From Proteiniphilum sp. UBA5267 (GTDB taxonomy: Bacteria; Bacteroidota; Bacteroidia; Bacteroidales; Dysgonomonadaceae), in the NCBI GenBank assembly GCA_002411515.1, contig DHTF01000077.1, positions 15,054 to 26,669 on the forward strand: a DNA stretch of 11,616 bases, written 5' to 3'. The notes beneath the pieces are model-generated. The model saw only the letters and a list, made by a program, of their open reading frames with translations, was not told the DNA's origin and made no database searches. This document shows, in pieces, positions 1-7,677 of this stretch (position 1 is the stretch's first letter; each line of letters begins with the position of its first letter). The translations under genes and the position numbers were made by a program.

Positions 1-3000
1 TTCCATGAACCGAAGGTTGAACCATCGTAATTATCTGCCCCGTACCATTGCATCGGGAATTTGGCATTTTTGTTTTCCGGAGTCCAGGTGTTGTTGATCA
101 GTTCCTCAGAAAGGACGCCGATGTTGTATCTTAAGTAATAGCTGCTTCTGTAAAGGCCGTTTCCATATTCTACGCTGTAGAATTTACCACCCAATTGGTA
201 TGCTGCCATGGCGCTTAAATCGAAACCTTTATAATAAATTGAAGTAGAGATACCACCAACCCATTTAGGAATGGCACTGCCCACTTCATATTTCGAAGCC
301 TCGTTGTAATTCTTGGTCTTTACATCATCACCTACTTTTGCTCCCGGATATGTGTTTGCAGTAACATCTTCCTCGGTTACCTTGTGATAGAATAAAGGCA
401 ATCCTGTTTCCTGGTCTACGCCTCCATATTTATAAATCCACAAGTTATACCAGTCTCTTCCTACTCCTCTGAGGTAGTATTGTCCACTGGCTGCATTACC
501 AGAACCGGTAGTTGACCAACCTTCTCCATTAGCTTCGTACGTATTAGCTGGTAATCCAGGGGTATATTCCGGGATAGAGCCTGCTGGTACGTCTTTCAAC
601 ACAGTAGTGGAATGTGCACCGTTTGTAGAAACAGTCCATGAGAAGTCTTTTCTGCGAATGATGTCTACACCGAGTTCTACTTCAAGACCATTGTTCTGCA
701 ATGCGGCACTGTTGGATTGGAGTGATTCCTGACCAACAGCCATATAGTTCACTTGTTGGTTGTAGAATGTGTTGTCGGTAAGTCTACTATAGTAGTCAAC
801 GGTACCGTGTACGCGGTTAAACAAGGAGAAATCAACTCCGATGTCAAACGTCTTTGTATTTTCCCAGGTCAACGCATCGTTCACAAAACCACCTACACTC
901 ATTGTATAGTCTTTGGGTGTACCTGTACCACCTGAAGTTTCGGTATACTTTGCTCCGTAACCCCAAGTTCTGTAACCGCTGTAGCGGCCAATTGCACTGG
1001 CGTTACCGATAACACCGTAGCTTGTTCTCAATTTCAGGTTGTTCAACCAGTCTTTGGTATCTGCCATAAAGGATTCGGAAGTCACGCGCCAACCTGCACC
1101 CAACGACCAGAATGTACCCCATCTGTTTTTCTTGAACTTGGATGAACCGTCACGACGGATCGAAGAAGAGAGGTAGTATTTTTCGTCGTAAATGTAATTG
1201 GCACGACCCAGGAAGCTCTCCATTCTTTCAATGTCTTCTCCGTATCCGGGAGTACCAAAACCTCTGGCATTGACGTATCTGCCCACAAAGTTACCAGCGC
1301 CCAGAAATCCAGGGATCAATTCATAGCTGGATCCCCAGTTAACGCCTTCGTTACCCCAGTCATTGTACTCGTGTGCAGCCATGGCATCCACATGGTGTTT
1401 GTTAATGTCTTTGTTATAAGACAGAATCTCCTGGGTATTGATGATGGTTTGGTTCGTCAGTCTCCTGTAAATACCTCCTTGATCCTTTGCTGCTCCTGTC
1501 ACGCTGTTGGCGTATCTTAACTGAGAAATATTGTTCTTGTCGAACGAGAAGTTCACCAAAAATTTAAAATCATTCAAGAAACTGATTTCAGCATATGACC
1601 TTGTCGTAAGCATGTCAGCCACATCCTGCCATTTGTCATTTTCCATCGCATAGGCGATGTTGGTGCTTCCATACAATGCGCCTGTTTCTCCAATTGGTGA
1701 ATAGGTGCTTCCTGCCGTGGAGTTGTAGATTGTACCATCAACAGAATGCGTTCTGTAACTGCCATCTTCGTTGTAAGCATATACAGGAACAATGGGGGCA
1801 AACCCGTTGATAAACCTGAATACGTTACCTTGGTTAGATCCAGCGTTTCTACCCCAGGTAGTACCCATTTTGTCAGTTGAAGTTCTGGAAAAACCAACAT
1901 TGGCTCCAACTTTTAACCATTTGAAAAGCTGAGAGTTAATGGTTGATCTGCCACTGAAACGATCAAATTTTGAATTGCTGATATAAGAAGGATCAGACAG
2001 GTAGCCAAGAGATACGTAATAATCAACCTTATCGGTACCTCCGTTGGCCGAAATATTGTATTCCTGCCTGTAGTTTTTATCTAACAAAACTTTGTCGAAA
2101 GTATCGCTATAGAGCATTTCTGCATTCGGATTCAATCGTCCATCGGTACCTACCAGATAGGCACCTGTCATTGTTTTGGCAGGAACACCGCTTACGTTTG
2201 CTTCATCCACATAGATTGCTCCCGGTACGCGGTATGCCATGTAGTTTCCAAAACGGTTTGTTCCGAATGTCGATTCTTTGTTGATGTAGTTGAACAAGTG
2301 CTGGCTGGCAAATTCTGCAGCCTGTTCATGTGAATAATTGGGGTTATTTACATTGGTGGTCCAGTTTTGTGGTTGTCCTGTACCATTCACGCCATAACGG
2401 TATGAGTTGTAAATCGATTTCCAGGCAAATTCATAGAAATCTTTTGAGTTATCGATCTTTCCCAGATCAAATGGCCCCACTGAATTGAAGCCTGCTTTGG
2501 CAGAAAATGAGATATTGGTTTTGCCCGATTTACCCCTTTTGGTTGTAACAAGTACCACACCGTTTGCACCGCGAGAACCGTATAGTGCGGTAGATGCAGC
2601 ATCTTTTAATACCGTAATGCTTTGAATATCGTTCGGATTGATAGAAGATAATGGGTTATCGCTTTGAGCCGGTACTCCGTCAATCACAATCAAGGCAGCA
2701 GAACTGTTAAGGTTTGCCGACCCTACACCGCGCACGCGAATACCCATATCCATACCAGGCTGACCATCCACGGAAGAGACCTGCAAGCCTGCTACAGCGC
2801 CTTCAAGAGCGCGAGTTACCGTGGATACCGATTGAGAAGATACAATTGAACCGTCAACAGCGGAGATCGCTCCGGTTAAATCCTTTTTTTTGGCAGTACC
2901 ATATCCAATCACCACAACTTCCTCCAGCGCATGCGTGTCTTCCACCAGGACGATGTTGAAATTAGATTTGCCGGCAGTTTGGATTGTTTGATTCAGGTAG

Positions 3001-3569
3001 CCGATATAGGTGATGCTAATTGCTGCGTCATCTGTCAAAGTCAAGGTAAAGTTGCCATCTATGTCCGTAATGGTTCCGTTTGTGGTACCTATCTCCAGGA
3101 TGTTAGCGCCAATTACAGGTACGCCGGCATTATCCACCACCGTTCCGGTAATTTTCTTTTTCTGTTGTTGTGCGTCGGCAAGTCCTTCAGCTACTTCTTC
3201 AACACTTTTTGATAAGAGAATGTGATTTCCTTCCAACGTATAATTCACGTCTTTATTTTCCAAAAGAGCATTGAGCACATTGGAAACAGCTTGATGTTTC
3301 GATTTTAACGATACTTTTTCGTTCGTATTTACCTCATCGCTATAGATAAACAGATAATCGGTTTGCTTTTCAATTTCGTTTAGAACTTCTTTGAGGGTTA
3401 CGTTTCGTTTATTGATCGTTACTCTGGCATTTTGTGTGTAGCTCATTTCGGCCATAGAACAAAAGACGCAGGTAAACAATAAAATAAAGGTTACTCGCAT
3501 AATCAATAAAAAATGTTTAATGGGTACTTTTTCGGTTAAATGGTTACCCATTGGATTGTTTTTCTTCAT
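1..3569 (-). CDS. SusC-like TonB-dependent outer-membrane receptor with N-terminal STN signalling domain (3' end outside window)
   Basis: Outer-membrane transporter of the SusC/RagA type that imports a ligand with TonB energy and, through its STN domain, signals to the adjacent FecR. The minus-strand frame is open for 1,189 codons from the ATG at 3569 to the window edge with no stop; the C-terminal end of the barrel is missing. Seen in order: a basic polar start, a hydrophobic signal segment at about 19-40, STN at about 47-121 (VTLKEVLNEIEKQTDYLFIY), a carboxypeptidase-regulatory-like domain at about 139-211 (GTVVDNAGVPVIGANI), the LEEVVVIGYG motif at 215-224, and the plug at about 225-345 (NDIQSITVLKDAASTALYGS, then RGANGVVLVTTKRG). 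The rest is aromatic-rich beta-barrel sequence. Met24 is an alternative start, but STN-type SusC proteins often carry such an extended n-region. It lies 145 bp after fecR. The ligand cannot be told; a SusD partner would be expected to the left of base 1. Confidence 0.95.
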   Translation of the reverse strand, partial: MKKNNPMGNHLTEKVPIKHFLLIMRVTFILLFTCVFCSMAEMSYTQNARVTINKRNVTLKEVLNEIEKQTDYLFIYSDEVNTNEKVSLKSKHQAVSNVLNALLENKDVNYTLEGNHILLSKSVEEVAEGLADAQQQKKKITGTVVDNAGVPVIGANILEIGTTNGTITDIDGNFTLTLTDDAAISITYIGYLNQTIQTAGKSNFNIVLVEDTHALEEVVVIGYGTAKKKDLTGAISAVDGSIVSSQSVSTVTRALEGAVAGLQVSSVDGQPGMDMGIRVRGVGSANLNSSAALIVIDGVPAQSDNPLSSINPNDIQSITVLKDAASTALYGSRGANGVVLVTTKRGKSGKTNISFSAKAGFNSVGPFDLGKIDNSKDFYEFAWKSIYNSYRYGVNGTGQPQNWTTNVNNPNYSHEQAAEFASQHLFNYINKESTFGTNRFGNYMAYRVPGAIYVDEANVSGVPAKTMTGAYLVGTDGRLNPNAEMLYSDTFDKVLLDKNYRQEYNISANGGTDKVDYYVSLGYLSDPSYISNSKFDRFSGRSTINSQLFKWLKVGANVGFSRTSTDKMGTTWGRNAGSNQGNVFRFINGFAPIVPVYAYNEDGSYRTHSVDGTIYNSTAGSTYSPIGETGALYGSTNIAYAMENDKWQDVADMLTTRSYAEISFLNDFKFLVNFSFDKNNISQLRYANSVTGAAKDQGGIYRRLTNQTIINTQEILSYNKDINKHHVDAMAAHEYNDWGNEGVNWGSSYELIPGFLGAGNFVGRYVNARGFGTPGYGEDIERMESFLGRANYIYDEKYYLSSSIRRDGSSKFKKNRWGTFWSLGAGWRVTSESFMADTKDWLNNLKLRTSYGVIGNASAIGRYSGYRTWGYGAKYTETSGGTGTPKDYTMSVGGFVNDALTWENTKTFDIGVDFSLFNRVHGTVDYYSRLTDNTFYNQQVNYMAVGQESLQSNSAALQNNGLEVELGVDIIRRKDFSWTVSTNGAHSTTVLKDVPAGSIPEYTPGLPANTYEANGEGWSTTGSGNAASGQYYLRGVGRDWYNLWIYKYGGVDQETGLPLFYHKVTEEDVTANTYPGAKVGDDVKTKNYNEASKYEVGSAIPKWVGGISTSIYYKGFDLSAMAAYQLGGKFYSVEYGNGLYRSSYYLRYNIGVLSEELINNTWTPENKNAKFPMQWYGADNYDGSTFGSW

Positions 3570-3632
3570 ACATTTGTAATTGTTTTAAGTTGATACATAA
3601 ATAATTTCAGGTTGTGTTGACAAAAACATCTT

Positions 3633-3660
3633 ATCGGTGGGCGTTGCAGCGCCTGCCGAT
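3633..3660 (-). other. GC-rich stem-loop between FecR and SusC-like genes
   Basis: Read on the minus strand, ATCGG and CCGAT close an outer 5-bp stem. A CA/CA internal loop follows, then an inner GGCG/CGCC stem and the loop CTGCAA. The structure sits 54 nt after the fecR stop and 63 nt before the receptor ATG. On the minus strand a TTTTTG run follows about seven bases later, too far away for a textbook intrinsic terminator. On the plus strand the stem runs directly into TTTTTCTTTTTC, so it could also stop antisense transcription. Attenuation or transcript-end stabilisation within the sigma-fecR-susC transcript is inference. Confidence 0.55.
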
Positions 3661-3665
3661 TTTTC

Positions 3666-3715
3666 TTTTTCTGGTTATCCGTTAATTACTTCATAGGCCT
3701 TTTTTTTCTGGTTAT
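3666..3715. repeat. 13-bp direct repeat TTTTTCTGGTTAT (two copies)
   Basis: Plus-strand TTTTTCTGGTTAT occurs exactly at 3666-3678 and again at 3703-3715, a 37-bp period. It lies in the gap between the FecR and receptor genes, and the second copy touches the fecR stop codon. On the coding strand the repeat reads ATAACCAGAAAAA. It could be a binding site pair or chance in T-rich sequence. Confidence 0.4.
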
Positions 3716-4632
3716 TATTTAATATGTATTATGTTTGTTGTTTCATCTCTTTCATATTTGAAACGAATGCTTTTTTGCAATACTTTGAGCGCATAATCAA
3801 CCCCATCTGACTGCCGGAATTTTCCCGTATAGGTATGTTGAGGTAAATTGAGGGGATTAATCTGAATATCTACATCGAAATATTTTTCCAATGAAAGCAG
3901 GATATTTTCTAAATTTTCTTTATTAAAAGCAATTAACCCTTTTCTCCACAGATACGGGTCGGTATCCGTAATTTTCGAAACGATGAGTTCATTGCTTTTC
4001 AGCGTACTTTTCTCGTTTGGGTTCAATGAAACAACCTTCTCCTCATTTCTATATACATCTACCCCTCCTTCAAAAAGACTGGTTACAAAACTTTGGTGTT
4101 TGCTATATGACTCCAGATTAAAGGATGTACCTGTTACATGGATATCTCCCTGCGCAGTTTTCACCACAAATGGTTTTTTTTCATTCTTGCTCACCTCGAA
4201 ATAAGCTTCCCCGTCAAGGTAAACCGTCCTGTTTTTCTTTGAAAATTCTGTAGGATACCGGAAAGTAGTGTTGGCATTCAACCATAGGTTGGTATTGTCA
4301 GAAAGGACCAGATTTATCCGTTGACCCGCTGGAACAAGAATGGTGTTGTATTGTTCGGATTTATCCCTGAGCCCGTACAAATAAATCCCGCCAATGATCA
4401 GCACCAACATAACCGCTGCTGTTGTGCTGATGATTCCGAAAGTCGATATCGTGATCTTTTTTCTCTTCAGGGAGGCTTTTCCATCTGTGAGCAACAGGGC
4501 ATCATATAACCTTCTTTCACGAAGAAAATGTGCATGATTGGCATCAGAAGTTTCAATCCACCTTCTGATTATTTTTTCTTCCTGGTAAGAAGTTTTCCCT
4601 TCAAAAAAACGATGTAGCAATTCCCTCTCCAT
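3715..4632 (-). CDS. FecR-family anti-sigma factor (left module)
   Basis: Inner-membrane regulator of the ECF sigma factor encoded just upstream. It receives the signal from the receptor's STN domain in the periplasm and controls the sigma factor through its cytoplasmic N-terminus. The 305 residues show a short cytoplasmic part (about 1-60), one membrane helix at about 62-88 (STTAAVMLVLIIGGIYLYG), the FecR domain at about 97-196 with LWLNANTTFRYPTEF, RTVYLDGEAYFEV, KPFVVKT and VTGTSFNLESY, and a DUF4974-type C-terminal domain at about 229-303 ending in TYTGKFRQSDGVDYALKVL. Length and order are normal for Bacteroidota FecR proteins. The ATG at 4632 follows the sigma stop by 72 bp, so the genes are probably co-transcribed. 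Sampled G+C is about 39%, much lower than the second FecR in this window. Identification is firm; the ligand is unknown. Confidence 0.95.
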   Translation of the reverse strand: MERELLHRFFEGKTSYQEEKIIRRWIETSDANHAHFLRERRLYDALLLTDGKASLKRKKITISTFGIISTTAAVMLVLIIGGIYLYGLRDKSEQYNTILVPAGQRINLVLSDNTNLWLNANTTFRYPTEFSKKNRTVYLDGEAYFEVSKNEKKPFVVKTAQGDIHVTGTSFNLESYSKHQSFVTSLFEGGVDVYRNEEKVVSLNPNEKSTLKSNELIVSKITDTDPYLWRKGLIAFNKENLENILLSLEKYFDVDIQINPLNLPQHTYTGKFRQSDGVDYALKVLQKSIRFKYERDETTNIIHIK

Positions 4633-4638
4633 ATGATG

Positions 4639-4659
4639 ATAGTTACCTTGTCTTACTAT
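4639..4659 (-). other. Small inverted repeat upstream of the fecR start
   Basis: ATAGT at 4639-4643 and ACTAT at 4655-4659 form a 5-bp inverted repeat around an 11-base loop. It lies 6 bases upstream of the FecR ATG, where a ribosome would load. A stem this short and A/T-rich is weak; any effect on FecR translation is speculative. Confidence 0.2.
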
Positions 4660-4704
4660 GAAAACAATTCAGAGAGAGAATACCCTAAAGGAAATTGATA
4701 TTTA

Positions 4705-5268
4705 TTAAAATAAAATAAGGAAAAAGCCGAATGTAATGAAATCGCTTAAAGATAAACGCAGCTGTTGCAGTGCTTTGGAGATATGAAATTCAATGGTTTT
4801 CTGGTTCAAATGGGTCTTTTCTGCGATCTGTTTATACGTTAGCCCTTGATTTCTGCTTAAGAAAAATATCTTCCGCGTCTTTTGGGGTAGTTTATTGAGT
4901 GTTTCATCAATAATCTGCTGTAGTTCCATTGAAAATAAAAAGTCGGGATCGCAGGCTTCAAGTGTACTGATTTTCGTTTGTTGCAGCCACTCAGCATGCT
5001 CTTCCAGTTCGGCCTTTACCCGCAATTTAACTTGTTGATGGTGGAGATAATTCAGACATTTATTTTTAATGATGGTCAGAATATAGGCTTGCGGGTTGGT
5101 TTCGGGCAACAGGTTCTCTTTGTTTTCCCAATACGCCGTGAATGCTTCTGAGACAAAATCTTCCGCAATCTCAACCTCTTTCACATATCCTTTTGCAAAA
5201 AGAATAAAGCGACTGTAATATTTATTAAACAGTGCGTTGAAGTGTTTTATGTCAGAAAATGAGTCCAT
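4705..5268 (-). CDS. ECF-type RNA polymerase sigma factor (left module)
   Basis: Directs RNA polymerase to the promoters of its uptake locus and is held by the FecR protein encoded next to it. The 187 residues carry sigma region 2 at about 7-75 (FNKYYSRFILFAKGYV, EIAEDFVSEAFTAYWEN, AYILTIIKNKCLNYL) and a region 4 helix-turn-helix at about 115-170 (LPQKTRKIFFLSRNQGLTYK, then IAEKTHLNQKTIEFHISKAL). The pattern fits the sigma-70 family expanded in Bacteroides. I chose the ATG at 5268 over an in-frame TTG at 5289, because a TATATTTG element at 5294-5287 overlaps the TTG and would place the transcript start after it. The protein ends in a hydrophobic tail, FITFGFFLILF. FecR follows after 72 bp and the receptor after that. 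Confidence 0.94.
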   Translation of the reverse strand: MDSFSDIKHFNALFNKYYSRFILFAKGYVKEVEIAEDFVSEAFTAYWENKENLLPETNPQAYILTIIKNKCLNYLHHQQVKLRVKAELEEHAEWLQQTKISTLEACDPDFLFSMELQQIIDETLNKLPQKTRKIFFLSRNQGLTYKQIAEKTHLNQKTIEFHISKALQQLRLSLSDFITFGFFLILF

Positions 5269-5286
5269 GTCGGGAAAATCATCTTG

Positions 5287-5294
5287 CAAATATA
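5287..5294 (-). promoter_or_regulatory. Candidate promoter -7 element of the left sigma-fecR-susC operon
   Basis: The minus strand reads TATATTTG, an exact match to the Bacteroidota -7 consensus TAnnTTTG, ending 18 bases before the chosen sigma start at 5268. No clear TTTG is seen about 19-21 bases further upstream; that stretch is A/T-rich (ATTTAAACC). The implied leader is very short. Confidence 0.5.
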
Positions 5295-5412
5295 TGCAAA
5301 ACTTTACGTTAGGTTTAAATTTTAACTTAAAATATTTTTTGATATCTTATGTAAAATAGGAAGTCATTCCTTTTGATTTTACTAAAAAAATGTTAACGGA
5401 ATTCTGCGATTT

Positions 5413-5453
5413 CCCCCTCCCATTCAATTCATAGTTTTGGTTCGTAGTTTTTG
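5413..5453. promoter_or_regulatory. Enolase-sigma spacer: GC run and near-exact tandem 13-mer
   Basis: The 190-bp gap between the enolase stop and the left sigma start holds the plus-strand run CCCCCTC (5413-5419; GAGGGGG on the coding strand). It also holds two adjacent 13-mers, TTCATAGTTTTGG at 5428-5440 and TTCGTAGTTTTTG at 5441-5453, matching at 11 of 13 positions. No clear intrinsic terminator for the enolase gene is visible. A regulatory role is inference; the same GC heptamer also occurs upstream of the second sigma gene. Confidence 0.25.
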
Positions 5454-5458
5454 TGATA

Positions 5459-6658
5459 CTACTCCAATAGCGTAACCCCAAATCCAGGAGAGCTTGAAGG
5501 TATAAAAACTCCATTTTCTACTCTGTTAAAGCCAAAATCAATGTCACTTGAAAAACATGTAACACCTTCATTCGTTACCACATTGCCTATGCCGCCAGCA
5601 AGATGTCCCGTATAGATGGTTTTTAAATAATCACCCCAGTTATGAGGCGAAGCTTGTAACCCATTTTCGATTAATCTTGGCATCAATTTTCTCCAGTTGG
5701 TAAATCCGTAACCCATAACATCTTCCAGATAAACATCCAGTACTTGTTTTTTACCCATTTCAAGTGCAAGATTCAGATCAGGCCTAGCCTCTCCATCTGC
5801 AAGAAGCGTATTCCTTTTTCTATTGTCATTGAGCCATTTTCTCAATACGGTGAAATCATCTACTGTCTCTCTGAAAGGTTCTTCAATCCACCAGATAGAA
5901 ATATCCTCGAGTTGTTCCAGATATCGGATAAAGTTTTTCACCGTATAACCATCATTGGCATCTACTAAAATATCTACATCCGGGAAATAGCGATTTACCA
6001 TGTGTGTTATTTCAACATCCCTTTTTAAACCTTCCTCGGCAGGCATCCATTTGAACCCTCTGCCAATTTTCAGTTTAAACTGACGGTATCCTCTGTTATA
6101 GTCATAAAAACACTCTTCAAGTATCTTGTCGAATGCTTTTCTATTATCTTTAATGTCCACATCATCCATATATACCATCCCGCTGTAGCATTTTGTGATA
6201 ATGGGACTTTCTTGTCCTAGAAGTTGGTATACAGGCTTCTTTAATATTACACCAGTCAAATCGTGAAGGGGTATATCAAATACCTGCGATAAATCAGTAA
6301 CACCTGAGTCTACACTAAATACCTCAGAAACTTTTTTTCCTTTTATTTGATTAAAAATCTCTTCTGCTTTTTCTTCCGATCCTCTCAGCATCCCTATTCC
6401 AGATGCCCCCTGTTTGGTTGATAATGTGCAAAGTGTGACCGTTGGGCCATGACCATGTATACCCAGTTGTGCATTTTTTCCAACCAAACGGGGATAACTT
6501 AATTTTACACTTGTAAACCTTAAATTATCAATAATATGATAATCCAGTTCATTGTCCTGATTAGATGTGAAATTTGTTGCTGATGCCGAAATCGTTCCTG
6601 GCAACATGGCTGCTAGTCCTGTATATGCAGCACAACCTAAAAAGTTACGTCGATTCAT
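5459..6658 (-). CDS. Enolase-superfamily enzyme, mandelate racemase/muconate lactonizing type, with Tat-like signal
   Basis: Members abstract the alpha proton of a carboxylate with Mg2+, often to dehydrate or racemise sugar acids. The 399 residues begin MNRRNFLG, a twin-arginine motif followed by a small hydrophobic stretch (about 8-26), which suggests folded export to the periplasm. In the barrel, KLK (195-197) supplies the usual Lys-x-Lys. D233 (VDAN), E259 (IEEP) and E290 (ADGE) fit the three metal ligands. D313 (EDVMGYGF) and H339 (SPHNW) fit the His-Asp dyad of the mandelate racemase subgroup. Assignments are by eye. Length is normal for the family plus a signal. The gene is alone in its transcription unit, upstream of the sigma-fecR-susC trio on the same strand, so a linked role in using the imported glycan is plausible. 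Sampled G+C is about 35%, the lowest in the window. The substrate is not identifiable. Confidence 0.88.
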   Translation of the reverse strand: MNRRNFLGCAAYTGLAAMLPGTISASATNFTSNQDNELDYHIIDNLRFTSVKLSYPRLVGKNAQLGIHGHGPTVTLCTLSTKQGASGIGMLRGSEEKAEEIFNQIKGKKVSEVFSVDSGVTDLSQVFDIPLHDLTGVILKKPVYQLLGQESPIITKCYSGMVYMDDVDIKDNRKAFDKILEECFYDYNRGYRQFKLKIGRGFKWMPAEEGLKRDVEITHMVNRYFPDVDILVDANDGYTVKNFIRYLEQLEDISIWWIEEPFRETVDDFTVLRKWLNDNRKRNTLLADGEARPDLNLALEMGKKQVLDVYLEDVMGYGFTNWRKLMPRLIENGLQASPHNWGDYLKTIYTGHLAGGIGNVVTNEGVTCFSSDIDFGFNRVENGVFIPSSSPGFGVTLLE

Positions 6659-6715
6659 CCTAGTAATTTTTTTGTTTAATACTCTCTCAATTTGTTGGGT
6701 TATTTATCTCATTTA

Positions 6716-6742
6716 CAAATTTATTTTGAAGTCTAAAAACAA
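6716..6742 (-). promoter_or_regulatory. Candidate promoter of the enolase-superfamily gene
   Basis: The minus strand carries TAAATTTG at 6723-6716, an exact TAnnTTTG -7 match. A TTG at 6742-6740 could be the -33 element, with a 16-base spacer that is shorter than the usual 19-21. The leader to the ATG at 6658 would be about 50 bases. A second TACATTTG at 6850-6843 is an alternative upstream start. Confidence 0.45.
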
Positions 6743-6951
6743 GTTGGCGCATTGGTATAGGGTGACAATCTTATCCTGTTTTCCCAGTAAGCAGTAAACA
6801 CTTATTTCGGAACATGAGTTCATCGATTTGCAGATAAGTTTGCAAATGTACACAAACATTGTCAGTCCAGAAGTTAGCTGTATATAAAGCATTGGAAACT
6901 TGAAATGATGATAAAAAAATGTCAAATTCTTCTTTTTACCAGTATTATGAT

Positions 6952-6959
6952 TATTTTTG
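6952..6959 (+). promoter_or_regulatory. Candidate promoter -7 element of the DUF4230 gene
   Basis: TATTTTTG matches TAnnTTTG. It lies inside the longer possible reading frame that begins at 6919, and about 40 bases before the ATG at 7000. If real, it forces the shorter start. The -33 position is only T-rich (TTCTTCTTTTT). Confidence 0.35.
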
Positions 6960-6999
6960 TGAAGATGAAGTAGCTGTATGGGAAAATGAAAATACTTGT

Positions 7000-7605
7000 A
7001 TGAGAAAAATATCAGTTTTAACCCTGTTCTTTTTTCTTACCACGCTTATTCTGGCTCTGTTACTCATGCTAAGCAACAGGAGCAGTGAAAAGGAACGGGG
7101 ATATGACAGTACCACCGTGATGACCCGCATTGCTCATATCGGTGAACTGGCATTGGTAAAACACAATTATACCGGAGTAATCGGGTACAAGGACTACAAG
7201 AAGTTTCTGAATATCAACGTCCCATTGACCGATAAATATTTCCTGCTGAAATACAACGGATATATCAAGGCGGGTGTGGACTTCGAACGGATCAATGTAA
7301 ATGTGGAAAATGATTCCACGCTGCATGTTTCCATTCCCAAGCCCCGAATTCTGGATACGGTAATCGACGAAAAATCGGTCGAAGTGTACAACGAGAGCGA
7401 GAATGCTTTTAATCCCATCAAGATATCGGATTACAACGAAGCGCTCATCAGGGAGAAAAATGTGATGGCCAGTGATGCCATCAACCAGGGGATACTGACG
7501 GATGCTGCAAAACAGGCCAGGCTTGTGTTAACAACGCTTTTGCAGGAGATGGGATTCACCCACATCCAAATCACAGAAGAATTCACCCTGCCACAAGTGA
7601 AGTGA
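7000..7605 (+). CDS. DUF4230 family protein, single-pass membrane-anchored
   Basis: Function unknown. From the ATG at 7000 the protein has 201 residues: one N-terminal membrane helix at about 4-24 (ISVLTLFFFLTTLILALLLM), a short linker, then a soluble domain at about 38-185. The patterns RIAHIGELALVKHNYTGV, KYFLLKYNGYIKAGVDFERI, LHVSIPKPRILD and DAAKQARLVLTTLLQEMGFT fit DUF4230, a family common in Bacteroidota and Firmicutes. The domain is probably held on the outer face of the inner membrane. An ATG at 6919 would add 27 residues rich in acidic and aromatic residues. I reject it because a TATTTTTG promoter-like element lies within that extension and the anchor should sit near the N-terminus. 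A two-helix membrane protein follows 72 bp downstream on the same strand and may be co-expressed. Family assignment is good; start is uncertain. Confidence 0.85.
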   Translation: MRKISVLTLFFFLTTLILALLLMLSNRSSEKERGYDSTTVMTRIAHIGELALVKHNYTGVIGYKDYKKFLNINVPLTDKYFLLKYNGYIKAGVDFERINVNVENDSTLHVSIPKPRILDTVIDEKSVEVYNESENAFNPIKISDYNEALIREKNVMASDAINQGILTDAAKQARLVLTTLLQEMGFTHIQITEEFTLPQVK

Positions 7606-7623
7606 ATCGGGTCGCTTTTTTTT
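7600..7623 (+). terminator. Weak intrinsic terminator candidate after the DUF4230 gene
   Basis: AAGTGA (7600-7605) can pair with TCGCTT (7612-7617), with one T-G wobble and a six-base loop, followed directly by a run of T. The stem includes the stop codon. It is A/T-rich and short, so termination may be partial and allow read-through into the next gene. Confidence 0.4.
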
Positions 7624-7677
7624 GTTTGGAATTGAAAGGGGAAGCGTGCATATAACGGATATAATAACTTGAATAAC

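Larger units (their letters stand above)
6659..6999. other. Divergent intergenic region between the enolase-family and DUF4230 genes
   Basis: This roughly 340-bp A/T-rich stretch separates two genes read away from each other. It holds candidate -7 elements in both directions: TAAATTTG on the minus strand at 6723-6716, TACATTTG on the minus strand at 6850-6843, and TATTTTTG on the plus strand at 6952-6959. A pair of TTTGCA hexamers lies near 6828-6845. A 70-codon open frame on the minus strand (6925-6713) has no recognisable protein pattern and I do not call it. I see no RNA gene or transposon remnant here. Confidence 0.5.

Noticed and set aside
1574..1909. 111-codon minus-strand frame inside the receptor gene
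   Set aside because: It is in another frame of the SusC-like gene, whose own frame is open and reads as beta-barrel throughout.
2884..2891. A8 run followed by G in the receptor gene at the start of the plug (KKKD)
   Set aside because: It could be a slippery site, but runs of eight A or T occur several times in this window, including both FecR genes, and the frame continues intact.
6713..6925. 70-codon minus-strand frame in the divergent spacer
   Set aside because: No recognisable protein pattern, and its sequence overlaps candidate promoters in both directions; A/T-rich spacers give such frames by chance.
6919..6999. 27-residue N-terminal extension of the DUF4230 protein
   Set aside because: A promoter-like TATTTTTG lies inside it and it would place polar, acidic residues ahead of the membrane anchor; kept only as an alternative start.
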